Shown one piece after another: positions 13,853 through 26,200 of a stretch of DNA of 64,000 nt. Under the pieces are notes generated by a model. That model made no database searches. It saw nothing but the letters and a program-made list of their open reading frames with translations, and had not been told where the DNA came from. This DNA is from Acridotheres tristis (Eukaryota; Chordata; Aves; Passeriformes; Sturnidae): positions 15,278,736 through 15,342,735 of the forward strand of contig CM072893.1 in the NCBI GenBank assembly GCA_037013685.1, read 5' to 3'. How positions within the stretch are numbered: position 1 is the stretch's first letter; the number at the start of each line of letters is the position of its first letter. The translations under genes were made by a program, and so were the position numbers.

Positions 13853-15994
13853 ATAGAACATCAACAATTATGAGGCTGTTGGATTTTAAATTTTGTGGGA
13901 CACTGAGTTATTATACAGAATCTCTAGATTACTACAATTTTTGACCAACCATTCATTCTAGCAACATGTGTAGACAACTCAGGAAATATTCCTCCAGATT
14001 TCTTGCAAGGGCAGTGCATGCTTATTACAATTTTTCTCCTCGTCAACACCAACTGTGATAACAACTTAATATAGTTGTCAGAAATGTTCTATATTCCTGA
14101 AATCTCTACATCCACACTTGCTGTTGTACACAAAAAGGAGAAGGATTAAAAAATAATAAAGTTGAAGATTGCTAAAAAAACAGATCGAGTCCAGTTTAAC
14201 AGCAACTAAATCCACAAGGTTTTTACCATCAGATGTTTTTTATTTTAGTGGAAAAAAGAGATTTGGGATCTTGTTGCATCAAATCCTAGCTTTCCATTCC
14301 ACTAAGGGATCTGTGAAAATACTTTCTGTGATCTAAAATAAGACATGCAGACCGGAAGTACAAGATACTGTTTTTCTGTGGGAAACCAAATGCAGATTCT
14401 GGGTTCCTTGAGTCAGGCTTTTTGCATTGTTTATTTGGAATGACCTTGGTTTCAGTTGTTCTGTCAATGTAAGTCATACAAGAAAAAACTTCTTCAATGC
14501 AACAGCTACATGGAGAAGAATTCCTTTTCCTTGCTGTTTCACTTGGTTGTTACTGACTGTGTAACTGGCCAATGCACAAATGATCTATCCTGTCCCTGAG
14601 AAAAGCCTTGAGGCAATAGTTGCTAGAAATATTAAAATTTTGGGTTTTTTCAATTTTCTTTTTCTTTTGACAGAAATATGATGTTTGTATTTCTTTCAGA
14701 CTAATCTATTACAAAAAATTCACCAGAATTTGTTGTTATGCTGATATGCTCTGCCCCTATGAAAAAGTATATATATCAGAACTGAGTTATTTTTGAAGTT
14801 TTAGTTGCTGTATCTTTTCCCTGCAATGTTAAAGACTAGTTCAGGGTCAGGAATGCCCATCAAATAGAAGAGACAGAATAGCCTGTGGTTCCTTTTGGAA
14901 AGCAATGCTGTCTTGCTGCCAGTACCCTTGCTGCCAGAATGTTATAGGCTGGAGCACTGGTGTCTCTCATGGGAAAGTGAATTGTTGCCTATCAGTTCCA
15001 TCTGCTGTGTGTCACAGTGGTTATGGCTTATTTCTTACTTTGGGGGAGAAAATAAAAGGTGGGGAAATGGGGCATCTGTTAAAATTAATAGAAAAGTATT
15101 TCTTGGTTGCTACAGAGATCAGGATCCTTGAAGACCACTCAGGAACTGACTCTAATTCACAAGGCTCAGCACCACACAACCCCTCGGTAGGTCATGGGTC
15201 TGGGGCAGTGCTGAGAGCTTGTGGTGGCTCTGTGTGAGTGAGAGGTCTGCTACAGCCCTGCTGGGCATCAGGCTGAGGAGGTCCTGGGGAGGTCAGACTG
15301 CCAGTACCTGGAGCAACAGTGTGCATATGAGGAGTAGGGTTAAACCTGTGTATTGCTGCAGTCTTCACTTCATGGTGCAGCTTCTGAATTGTTAACAGTC
15401 AAAACTGCCCTCCACCAGTTCTCTGGCTTCCTCACTGAACTGGATACAAACTATGCTCTCTCTTGTGATTTTCTTGATTCATGCAGTTGTACACTGCTAA
15501 GATATTTTCTTAAGCTGCCACATTCCTGAGGTAAATAAATCCTTCTTCCCACTCCTCAGCCCTACTGTATCTTCCTTGATAGGAAATCTTTTATGTCAAG
15601 CCCAAAACATTTTCATAGCAGATCTCACAAATGGATGGTTATATACTGCTGTGGCTCTTTTTCTGTATGCATACATTTAACTTCTCTGCAGTATTATCAG
15701 GGCAGGAGCAAGACCTCATCATGTGATCTTTATCTGTACTGCCCTTTTTTCTGATTCTTGCAGAACCAATACTAGTGTGCACAGTTATCCAAAATATTGC
15801 AATTACTTTGTCTTATCTCTCAATGGTAATGGCAATCTCTGCATTAAATAGAATTACTGTTGTCAGTATTTTTTCTGATATATAAAGGCCATGATTTTAT
15901 GACCCCAGTAGCAAAATAATGTTTAAATTCAGATAAGTTTGACTCAAGGAATTCTAAAATCTCATGACATAAGACTGCTGAAATGTGAGAATAT

Positions 15995-16025
<31 letters not shown>

Positions 16026-16043
16026 ATGCGCGCACACACACAC
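15995..16043. repeat. Compound (TA)n-(TATG)n-(CG)n-(CA)n microsatellite
   Basis: Forty-nine bases of strictly alternating pyrimidine and purine: a TA run, three TATG units, GCGCGC, then CA repeats. Such tracts are length-variable and can adopt Z-DNA. Confidence 0.95.
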
Positions 16044-18165
16044 CTTATGCAAATTTAAAATATGTTATTTCATTACACTTTTAAAGAGTCATCAGCAAAT
16101 GTGACTGTCCCAGTGCTCACCAATATGATCCTGTGACTAGCAAGAGGGAGAAGCATGGCTTAAATAGAGACCTATGCAGATATTTTCTTATCTTCTAGAA
16201 AGCAGAGCCTGCTGCTCCTTCTCTGTGATGTCTTCCTTATAGTGACATATTTCTTGAGATTAACCAGAGAACACTAACATTTCTTTCAGGTAAAATAAAA
16301 ACGCAGAGTCCAGATTTTTGTTGTCTCTTTTCTGCTCCACTTCTGATGTCTGTCTATTTTCAGACAAATCTGAGTCTCCATGGCTGAAACAGGTTTAGCA
16401 TTTACACAGCTCGGAGCAGTGAGTCACATCTTGGTTCTGTTCAGTAAAGTACATAGAGTTCATCATGAAATACAAAGTTATTTCCAGACAGGGCCCCTCT
16501 CTGAAAAATGTTAACAGGTGGGAGCCCTAGTAGATAACTTCATGTCTGCTCTTCAAGAGAGGGTTATTTTTACCACCAGCCTGAGTTTGGTGAGTGCAAG
16601 CGTACCATGCAATGATATACAGAAAGCATTTATAGCTGGAAGGCTCTGGAGTGCCATTTTTAAAGCAGAAGAGGCAAACAGTCTGATAATGTGTATGCAT
16701 TTGTGTATTCATAACACCTACATGAGGACATGATTTGATTTCTAGGCACAGAATTAATTTGATCATTTAGAGAACTGGGTTAGGAATAGAGAGTACCCAA
16801 TATCAAGTCCATTAGTGCTTTGATAAAAAACAGTGTAAAAAATATATTTTTCATTAAAATGCAGCTTATCTTTATGAGGTGATTGATCACAGTAAGTTTA
16901 CAGCCATGTAAACATGTCTAGAATTTCATATGCTTATATATAAGAAGTCATCTAAGAAAAAAGGTATTTTTCTCCCTCTATTCATTTTTTGCTTGAGGAA
17001 AGATTTTTAATTTGTAGCTTCTCAGAAAATTTTGCTTTTTTAACCAGTGTCTAGCTTTGTTTTTTAACACTTGGAGAAACGCACGCCCATGAAACTGAGG
17101 AACTCTATGAAGAAATTTGAGCTGGTAACTGAGCGCAAAAGTCTTGTCTGATGGCTGCTTAGCTGTGGAAGAAGAGATTTGATCACTTGTGGAATTCCCC
17201 CTGCCTCAGCCCACGTGGATGGACAGTGACCTGCATTCTCCCCCTGGCTTGGCAGCTCTGGTCAAGACTCGTCACAGGGACTTCAGTGCCTTTGACAACA
17301 CTGTCTGCTGAAGTACCTGAGGCCCACCAGTGTCCCCTGTGAGTGTGGGACAGCAGTGTCTTGTAAAAGCATAATGCATTCCCAGTGTGCTCCTGAGAGA
17401 AACGAGTCCAGCTTTACTCTGTGGGGAAGGACTGTAGAAAAGAAAACCCACAGCAACAGTGCAAAATGATAAGTCCCATTGTGCTGTAAACAGAGTTTTG
17501 GTTTAGAAATGAAGAATTCAGTGGTGAATCACATGAAATCCCCACTTACTGAATACGTTACATGTTTTTAGAAAATTCTGTGTTAGTAATACTATAAAAA
17601 CCTGTTTTAATTGGATTATGGATTGCATTGCATATCCACAATTGAAAAAAGGGAGGTTGTGACCCCATATGCTTCTAGTTAGGCCACTAATATCTCTTAT
17701 TGTAAGAGAGCTGCTCTGTCTGTGTGTTTTCATTTCTTGGTCTTTTCTGAAACACCCAGTTTGCCAGAATGCCAAATAGAGGCATGTTTTTGATGAGTAT
17801 TTTTTCTTTAGAAACTGGGCTGAGAGCCACAGACTCACTTCCAGTGAACCACCAAACCTTCTTTTAATTTGATGACCTCAGTTACTGTTGTATTTGGATG
17901 AACCCGGACAAGTTTATATGTGAAAGTGTCTGCCTTTCATAGCTAATCCTTTGAGCTATTCAGTCTTTTTAAATCCTTGTCTTTTTAGGCTTAAAAGGGT
18001 TACATCTCTATCCAGACACTTTCAATATTCTGTTTTCAGGATTTAAAAAAGCATTTCAAGGCTCTTCCTGAATTTAAGATGATACTGATAACTGCAAAGA
18101 AATTTTTTAAAGCAAAGATTTTTGCAACATCAGACAGCATACAATAGTATTTTTTATTCAGGTAT

Positions 18166-18215
18166 AGATGTGCTTAATAACTAAAGAATAAGATGTGCTT
18201 AATAACTAAAGAATA
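18166..18215. repeat. Perfect 25-bp tandem duplication
   Basis: The 25 bases at 18166-18190 (AGATGTGCTTAATAACTAAA plus GAATA) are repeated exactly at 18191-18215. A third copy is absent. The lack of divergence suggests a recent slippage or duplication event. Confidence 0.97.
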
Positions 18216-21200
18216 TTGCTTGCATATATTAAAATCATATTTTCTAAGACATGAAGAATGTAGTCGGGTTGTCTGGTGTCTTGCTTAAAATTTCTCCACT
18301 AATAAAACATGGACTGAACATGGACTTGCAGAATGTCCTTTCAAAAAAGGAGAAATGATTTAATGATTTCCAAGGTTACATAACTAGAGACTGGAACACA
18401 GGACAATAGCAATGAAATGGCATCAAGTGCCTGACTTCAGAATAGTCAGTGCTTCATATAAGCAGGGTTTGAGATGGGTGGGAGAAAGTTTTGTGCCATG
18501 GGCTCTCAGATGTTCAGCAGACTTTGGCACTGCAGTCTTCCTTCCAGACCTGGGCAGTCTGTGGTCACCATTTCTGCCCTATCACACTGCAGAGAAGTGA
18601 GAGCTCCCTGAACCAAGCTACTTCAAGCTCTAAGTGTCTAAACTTCTCAAAAATTACTTCTCTGTTTATGATTAGCTTTTTTTCAATTTTCAGTTCTTAT
18701 TTTGTTTCGGCTTGAAACCAAGACCTTTGATGATTTCAACAGCCAAAAGAAGTATAAATAAAGAAAGTGCAAGTATGGTTATTAAATCTGGGAAGTTCTA
18801 CAGAATTTCAGTGATGCTTAATATATTCTGACAAGTATCCACATCTTTATCTTAAATGCTGTTGAATCAAGATGGTGATCATTAACTCAGCTGAATTTTA
18901 AGAAATATAAAAATCAAAAGCATCACAGAACATTATATAATATATATGTATATGTTTTCATTAAGCAGCATTTCATATGTTTTCAACAGCAGTTGTTGTC
19001 TTTTACTGAACAAATTACAACTTTCAGTTACTCATGGAAATCGTTCGTAGAATACTCTTTTAAGGTCATGGAGAGCCAAAAGTAATCAATTATTCTGGAA
19101 ATAGTATCTAAGAAAATCTGAAATTGCCTGAACTTGTCACAGGGACTCTGTGCTTGCTCAGTGTGAAATAAAAATATTCACAGCTACCATGAACAGCAGG
19201 AGATGCAAGATACTTATTTTTTTTCTAAACTTCATGAGGTGTTTTAAAGCACTCATATAGGTGATGTACTCTGGTAAGGTGGCATGGTGGTAGCATCTAC
19301 TGTCTTAATCTGCTCCTAAATTGCTGGGTAAAATCATTTCTATGTCTTACCAGTTATTAAAAATGTATTAGTAAATATCAGAAATAGAGAGGCAGTTCAG
19401 CCTTCAACAGAATAGGTCTGCGTTTTTCTGTGGTGGAAGACAGGGGCTCAAAGAAATTACCCTTAACCTTTTGGATTCCAGGAAGAACTGCACTGAACAT
19501 GGGCTTGCTTTGGTTTTAAATCCCTTGTCTGACAACTGCTCCTCCTCCTGCAGTACACAATGATGTTTACAGGCAAAAGCTGCAATATCCTTTACAACCT
19601 GAAACAGTCCTCTATGTTTGCTGTCGGCTCTGTCATGGAGATGGATGCTAAAAAACTTGACACTTTGCTCTCTGCAAAACACAGTATTTTGAATTAAAGA
19701 GAACGGTTCAGTTTAAGGTTTGCTAGCAGATGCAAACAAATTCCAGAGCAGCAGAGCCTGACCTCTCTAGTGTGGTTTTTTTCTTCCTGTGTCTTATTCC
19801 ACAAACTTTGAGAAAATGCTTCCACTTATCACAAAGCCTCCCTTGTCCAGATGAAGAGGGAATGCCCTCGTTTCCATGCACCCCGAGGGGCTCCCTGAAA
19901 CACCCCTGTGTCGCCCTGTCCCACTGGTGCCCTGGGAGCAGCCCGACAAAGCAGAACATCGGATTCGTTCCAGGCACTGTTGGCAGCCAGCACATTGTAG
20001 GACTAACTTGCAAGGAATGTTCCCCTTGGCAGGCAGCCCCCTCCTGGCATCAATGCCAAATGATATCAACCATAATTGTTACTATTTATGATTTTTCTTG
20101 TTGCTTTTATGAATCACTGCTAAGACAGCTAGGTTATTCCAAAGCTTTGAACAACTTGTACAGCGGAAAACCTGGTAATAGGTAGAGGATAGTATGAATT
20201 ACTTTGAATTGTGTCTACAGTTGTTTGAGCTGAGAGATAAAAGCGTATTCTCCTTGGGCTGGGAGCTCCAAATAAAAGAAATGCTGAGTCTTAAGACTCC
20301 AGCATTGACACTGTCTTGCTATGTGCCCTGGAGAAGTTTCTTGAATGTCTTTCTTTGTTTTCTTTTACTTGCACTTTATATTCTGTTAATTTGCACTTTT
20401 TTCCAGCTGATTTTAAACTAATGTAAGCAAGCAGGTTCACATGTAAATAAATATTTCAGCACTGAAAATAGTCTCATCTGTATGCAATGGGTCTGACTGT
20501 GTGTGACACCCTGAGCTTCTTGGTGTATGGAAGAAATATATAGATAAAAATGGTAGTTCTATTTTCGCCTGAAACTAACACACAATTAAAAACATAACAA
20601 CTCTGTCCTATTTTGCTTTTCCCAAGTAAGCAAAATGCAAATATATATGAAATTCCTGAGGTGAACAATGCTGTAAGTGCCCAACAGCTCTGATTCAGGT
20701 TTGCACTTCCAGAAACCCTGGGCATGCTGTCACAGGCATTCTGGAAACTGTTGAGTGAAACAGCTATGCGTGCACAGTAATTCTGGCATGTCCTAAAAGC
20801 AGGTGACTACTGTGCAAGTACAGTGTCACATGAATGTAGGCAGTTTTTATCAGGAATTCCCAAGCAGAAATTTATTTGTCCTTTTCTATGTGTCACTACT
20901 AAAGCAGACACAAAAATCTGTTTTCTGTGAAAGAGAGAACATTGTATGCCAGGTGCTGGGGGCGGGTGGGTGGGTTTGGGTGCCCACTGTAACAGCAGAG
21001 GAAAATAAGTCTCTGGTGCTGGAGAATAGCCTTCTGTAGCACACATGGGCTAGTAGCCACTTCTGTGGTAGTACTTGAAGGATGCTTTAAGTTCTAAACA
21101 AGGATGTTCGTGTTTTTCTCCACTTCTTGTGATTGACTGTGGGAGAATATAGTACCCACCTCTTCTTCCACTTACAGTGTGTTTATTGCCTCTACAATCA

Positions 21201-23218
21201 TGTTATATGAATATTGCTTTTTAAACTTCCATACTGTTGCTGAGTGTCAATAATACTCATGACAGAGTTTGAGCTTTTTATTGCTTTTACTTATGATTAT
21301 GTATTTAATTCTAAATGCAGCATTACATATTTCATTTTGCAAATGAGAAGTACCTATCAAGCATCACTGTTTATACTGGCAAGCTTATGAAATATACTAT
21401 TCAAGCAAAATAGAATGTTTTTTAAAATTTGAGATATCATAGGACTGCAAATCCGAATGTGGGCATATCATGCAACTGCATATATCCCCAAATATGTGCA
21501 TTTTCATCAGGTCACCCCAAGCTACATGAGGAAATGGGCTGTTAGCCAGTGTAACAGACAGACCACAAATATGAAGCATCTGGAGACCCAAGCAAGGCAG
21601 CACAGCTACGTTATGCCATCAGAGGTCATGACACTTGTACAGAAATAGAAGGGCTGGTGGCTTGGAAGCAAGAGGCAGAAGGTTGGAGCTGATTAGGGAT
21701 GCCCTGCTGATGCCAGTGTTTCCTCTTGCCTTCAGACAGGCACTATGGCACAGCAGGCACAATGCTTATCCTGCTTAGAAAAACAGGTTATTTCTTAGTA
21801 CAAGGCATGGAGAGAAGTGGAAAATTGTTGAGGTACACTGTGTAGATCACTCCAAAGAAAGGAGAGAGTAATTCTTTCAATGTCTCAAATAAATGACTGA
21901 ACTCTGGGGAAGTCACTAAAATGCTCTGAATGTCTACACTGGGGCAGCCAGCAAACCCATCAGCATTAGAGAATGCATCCTCACTCCTGGTGTCCAGTGC
22001 AGCAGTCTCAAACTCACATTGCAAAGACCAACAAGTTCAGCTCTCCTGACCCAAGCCCATAAATGCACAGAAGTCTTTTGCATATCTTATTTTACTTTAT
22101 TCCAAACTCTAGTTAGAAAACTCTGAAAACACAATTTTGTGGCCAATCAATGAGATGCTTTATTATGATGCAGTTTCAGAGACAAGAATCAAAGGATTTT
22201 TGGTGTAACTCTGCCTAGAAAAAGTTGTAACACAAGTGGAAAATCTTCTTGTTTTGTAAACATGAATTACAGAAACCAGAACCACTATGTTAAGTTTGAG
22301 GCCATTCTGAATTAATGGATATAGATATACTGGCTTTTTAAGTAGTAGCCAGCCACAAACTTGGTTTCAGTTGTTCAGGTTCCTCTTTCTTTTTTTAAAT
22401 CTTTGTAATTCTTAGAAAACATAATGCAGCCAGGGGAAGGGTGGCAGGGAAGTAGTGTTTCCTTTGGTCAATGCTACACTGGAATGTGTTTTTTCTGTCT
22501 TTTCTAGTAAAGAAAAGGCTTTTCCAGAACTTTTTTTCCCCCCAACCCAGTAGTAATGTTTCAATTGTGTTACCATATATGTTAATTTTGAGCAGTCATC
22601 TGGAGCACCTAGGAATGCGAGTCTTGCATTTTCCCACTGTTAAAATCTTAGAACTAAAACTCTTCCATATTTTAGCTACACTATCAAAGTATATCTGTAG
22701 TGTAACAAACTGCAGATCTATCGAAGGGTCAGCCATTTCATTATAACTAGTTCTGATTTATTAATTGTTACTGCAAATGTTTTGTCTTCCTTAACTTTCC
22801 TCTACCCTGAAGACAACGGGCCTCAGATTGCAAGGGATTGGCTGTGTGACATTATGTACAGTCTGTTCAGGTGTGTCTTTTTCCCTGATAAAGGGAGTCT
22901 TTCTGCTGCTTGAGGCCTTGGATGTTCTCTGCTGATGGCTGGGACAGTTTTGAACACAGCAGGAAGGCAGTGGCCAGAGTGATGATTTTGCTTTAATGGT
23001 GTATTTCTCAAAAGCCATCCAAATGCCATAGTGACAGACAGCTTTAAAATATATATTTAGCTTATAAACTTTAAGTGAAGATCCTATCTGTTATGCCAGA
23101 GCAAGAGAAAAGCTTTAGAAATTAATTGCAGCAAAGCAAAAGGTTTGATTTATTGGTCTTTCTCACTTCTGCCTCTCATATGTTGTTCCTAATGACCACA
23201 CTGTAACAGGACATAACT

Positions 23219-23247
23219 TTATTATTATTATTATTATTATTATTATT
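23219..23247. repeat. (ATT)9 microsatellite
   Basis: Nine perfect ATT units directly after ACATAACTT. Simple trinucleotide repeat in gene-poor DNA. Confidence 0.97.
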
Positions 23248-26200
23248 GTTTTTCTTGAACTATTATGTTCTTTATAGGACTCTGACCGTATCCTTTTCCT
23301 AGCCTTTTTCATTAGTATAATATCTCTTTGCATAGTGTTTCATTTTACTGTAAAGTTATTTGAATCAGAAGTGCAAGTCTTGTGTTAGATACTGATGCAG
23401 GCCACAGCGCTGCTTCTTCTTTCCATCTCACAACCAACTGAACAAAAGTGAAAGGAGAATAGGCAGGATGCAGACCAGCCTAAATTTCTTAGGTTTATAT
23501 TCAAAGTCATATTTTGAATTCTTATTGTGACAAGCACTGCTGAAATTTGGTGGGTTTACTGTGGTGATGGGGAACTGACATTGTTCTGTTACACTTGGTT
23601 GCCATAAATTGTGACTTTTTCTAACACAACACCTTTGGAAATTGTACTGGTAATGCTGCTGGGCTGTCAGGGGCACTTTGCACAGAGCATCTGCTGGAGT
23701 CTCTACAGGATGTAACACATGTGGCTTTGTAGTCATTAGAATCTAGCAGTTTTAGCAACCTACCTGACTACATTTTGCTCTGTAAGAATGCATTTTTAAA
23801 TGGACATATTTTTTAGTTAAGGATAATGTCTTTGCTAGCTCTTGGTGATTTAGGTATTTTCTGCACTTTGAAATTTCAAACCATTGTCTAGCAGGTAACA
23901 ACCTTCAGTTAAATACAGGATTTTTAGAGCACAGATTATAAGGCACAGAATTCCAGCCTGGAACATCTGGCTGATAAATTGTGTTGTACACTAATCAGCA
24001 TGTAATGGTGGTCAATGGCAAGTGCTAGGCAACTCTAAAGCAAATACATCACTATTTCTATCTCTCCAACCAGAGCCCTATCTGTACAGTAATTTGCTTA
24101 GCACACAGTCAGCTGTAATTTCCTAGTTATCTGGAGAAACTACAATTACCAATAGGGAGAATGGTTCTGAGGGGAGAAATCTGTGTGTGTTTGGACATTG
24201 TAAGCTGAAACATTTCAAAATAATGTTCATAGTTTGGGAAATAAATTTTTTCTTGATTAGGAGACACTATTTTTCACATTGATGAGACAGCACAATAACT
24301 CTAAGAAGTGATATTGTCTTCTAGATCCTCAGAATCAAGTTGTGATGTCGTTATTGTCTGATTAGAGGCTTGCTGCTTGTAGAAGGAGCTCTACTTCCAT
24401 TTCATACAGGAAGGCAAGCATTAGAGAGCAAATAAGTGTTTGTGGCACTTGGACATGAGAGATGTGCTTGTACACAGATGTCAGGTTGAAGTAGATGGAT
24501 AAGGTCAGTAAAGATAGCTTTAAAAGACCAACTAGCAGTGAAACAGCTGCAGTTTTTTGTTTTTCTTCATGATTTTTGTTGCTTCCCAATGGCTAAAGAT
24601 TTCTTAGTGTGTAAGGGGTTGGTCCTGGCAAAAAAGAATAGACTTGATATAGCTCTTTAGTTGTTGGGTGCTCTTGTAGTACTGATGCACCTTATGACCT
24701 GTAGAATATAATGTTTCAATTCTGATTGTAAGAAAAATTCAGAGTTCTATTAGTCAGCTCTGATTTTATATTTTGTCTGGTAATGGGCCATTGTGTTTTT
24801 CAGCCACTCAGCAGTGCAGTGCTAATTCTGGATGACTGATGAGCAATGCTAGCTCATCTAGCTAAGTTTACAATGACTTTATGCTGAGCTGGGGCTTTCT
24901 AGGCAGCAGAACTCCTTTTTGTTGCTGCCTTGTGTACATGCTGCTAGGCAGCAGCAGCACCAAATTTCAGATCTAAAGCTCTTCTGACTGAAGCACAAGT
25001 GAGAAGTTGAAGCCTGAAAGAAGGAATGTTTCAGTTTTTGAGAAACTTTACTGCCTCCTTCAATGACGAATTAGATAAACTTGTTTTTCTGTTGGTTCTT
25101 AAAATTGCTGCAAGTGCTTCTGTTATGTGGACTATCCTGTTGGTAGGGCACAAGCTTGTAAGGAAACGACTAAGCCATATGGTGGCTGGTTGATTGCTGT
25201 GGTTAGAAATGATACTGGGGGTATGGGAATTTACAGAAGTGCAGCAAACAGCTGAGCCCATTGTGGCTGGGCCTTAAAGTCAAGGGCAATATGTGTCAAT
25301 CTGCTGAAGGAAGTAGAATGAAGGCATGTTCATGAGATATACTGTATTTCTAAAAAGGAATCATAATTGTAATTTTATTTGTCTAGCCTTGCCTTCACTT
25401 GCCTTCATTTTGAAATCTTTCTGTCACAATGAATGGAGACTAGCAGTAAAATCCACTCCTTAACTGTTGACTCATGTAGATTTATCTTAGATTTTTTTAT
25501 TTTCAGATTTTTTGCTTCTGCTGCCTTAAGCCTGAATCCATAAGCAATAACTACACCATGATGGTGGAGGAGAGAAAATGAATCCACTTCAATAGAAAAG
25601 AAAACTGGCCCTATAAGAATTTTCTTATTTAAGGTTTGAGTCACATCACATTGACAAAATTACTTGCTCATCTCAGTAGTTCAGCTGCTATTATGTCTGA
25701 TTTTGAGTGTGCATGTGTTGCAATATCTAATTTAGGGGGGAAAAAAGCATTACACTCACTTATGTGTCAAAAATTATTTATGAGGTAGTGATACTGTGGA
25801 GCCTAATTTGAGCTTTCGGGAACACTGACTTCAAGGACTACAAACATTTGTAAATGTAATTAATAAAAATTACTTGGAAACATGGATGGCGATGAGCCAA
25901 CGAAGCAGTATAAAATTTACTGCAAATCAAGATTCTACCTCTGAATTTGCTAAGACTCTCCTTAAATCTGTCTGTGGAACTGATGTTGTCTCTCTCTTAG
26001 GGATCTTCAGCAATCCCAAGGGATTACTTCAGGGTGAGCTAAAAAATGTTCTTGCATTATTTACCAATGACTCATTGTAACCATCTGCCACTCCTCTTCC
26101 TTGAGTAAATATTGGCAAATGTTATTGCTGCAAAAACAACAGTCAGCTTTACATCACAGCTTTCTCAGATACTGGCACAATGGCTGTGCCAGGATAATGC

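Larger units (their letters stand above)
5901..15994. other. Gene-free AT-rich DNA with low-complexity tracts
   Basis: Apart from the A/C and A-rich tracts near 7.5-8.0 kb and the repeats at 13.6-13.9 kb, nothing recognisable was found. Short open frames such as 11171-11395 (minus) have no support. Confidence 0.55.

Noticed and set aside
19730..20185. 151-codon plus-strand open frame
   Set aside because: No domain or motif, overlapping open frames on both strands, and a locally GC-richer patch that lowers stop frequency. Treated as chance.
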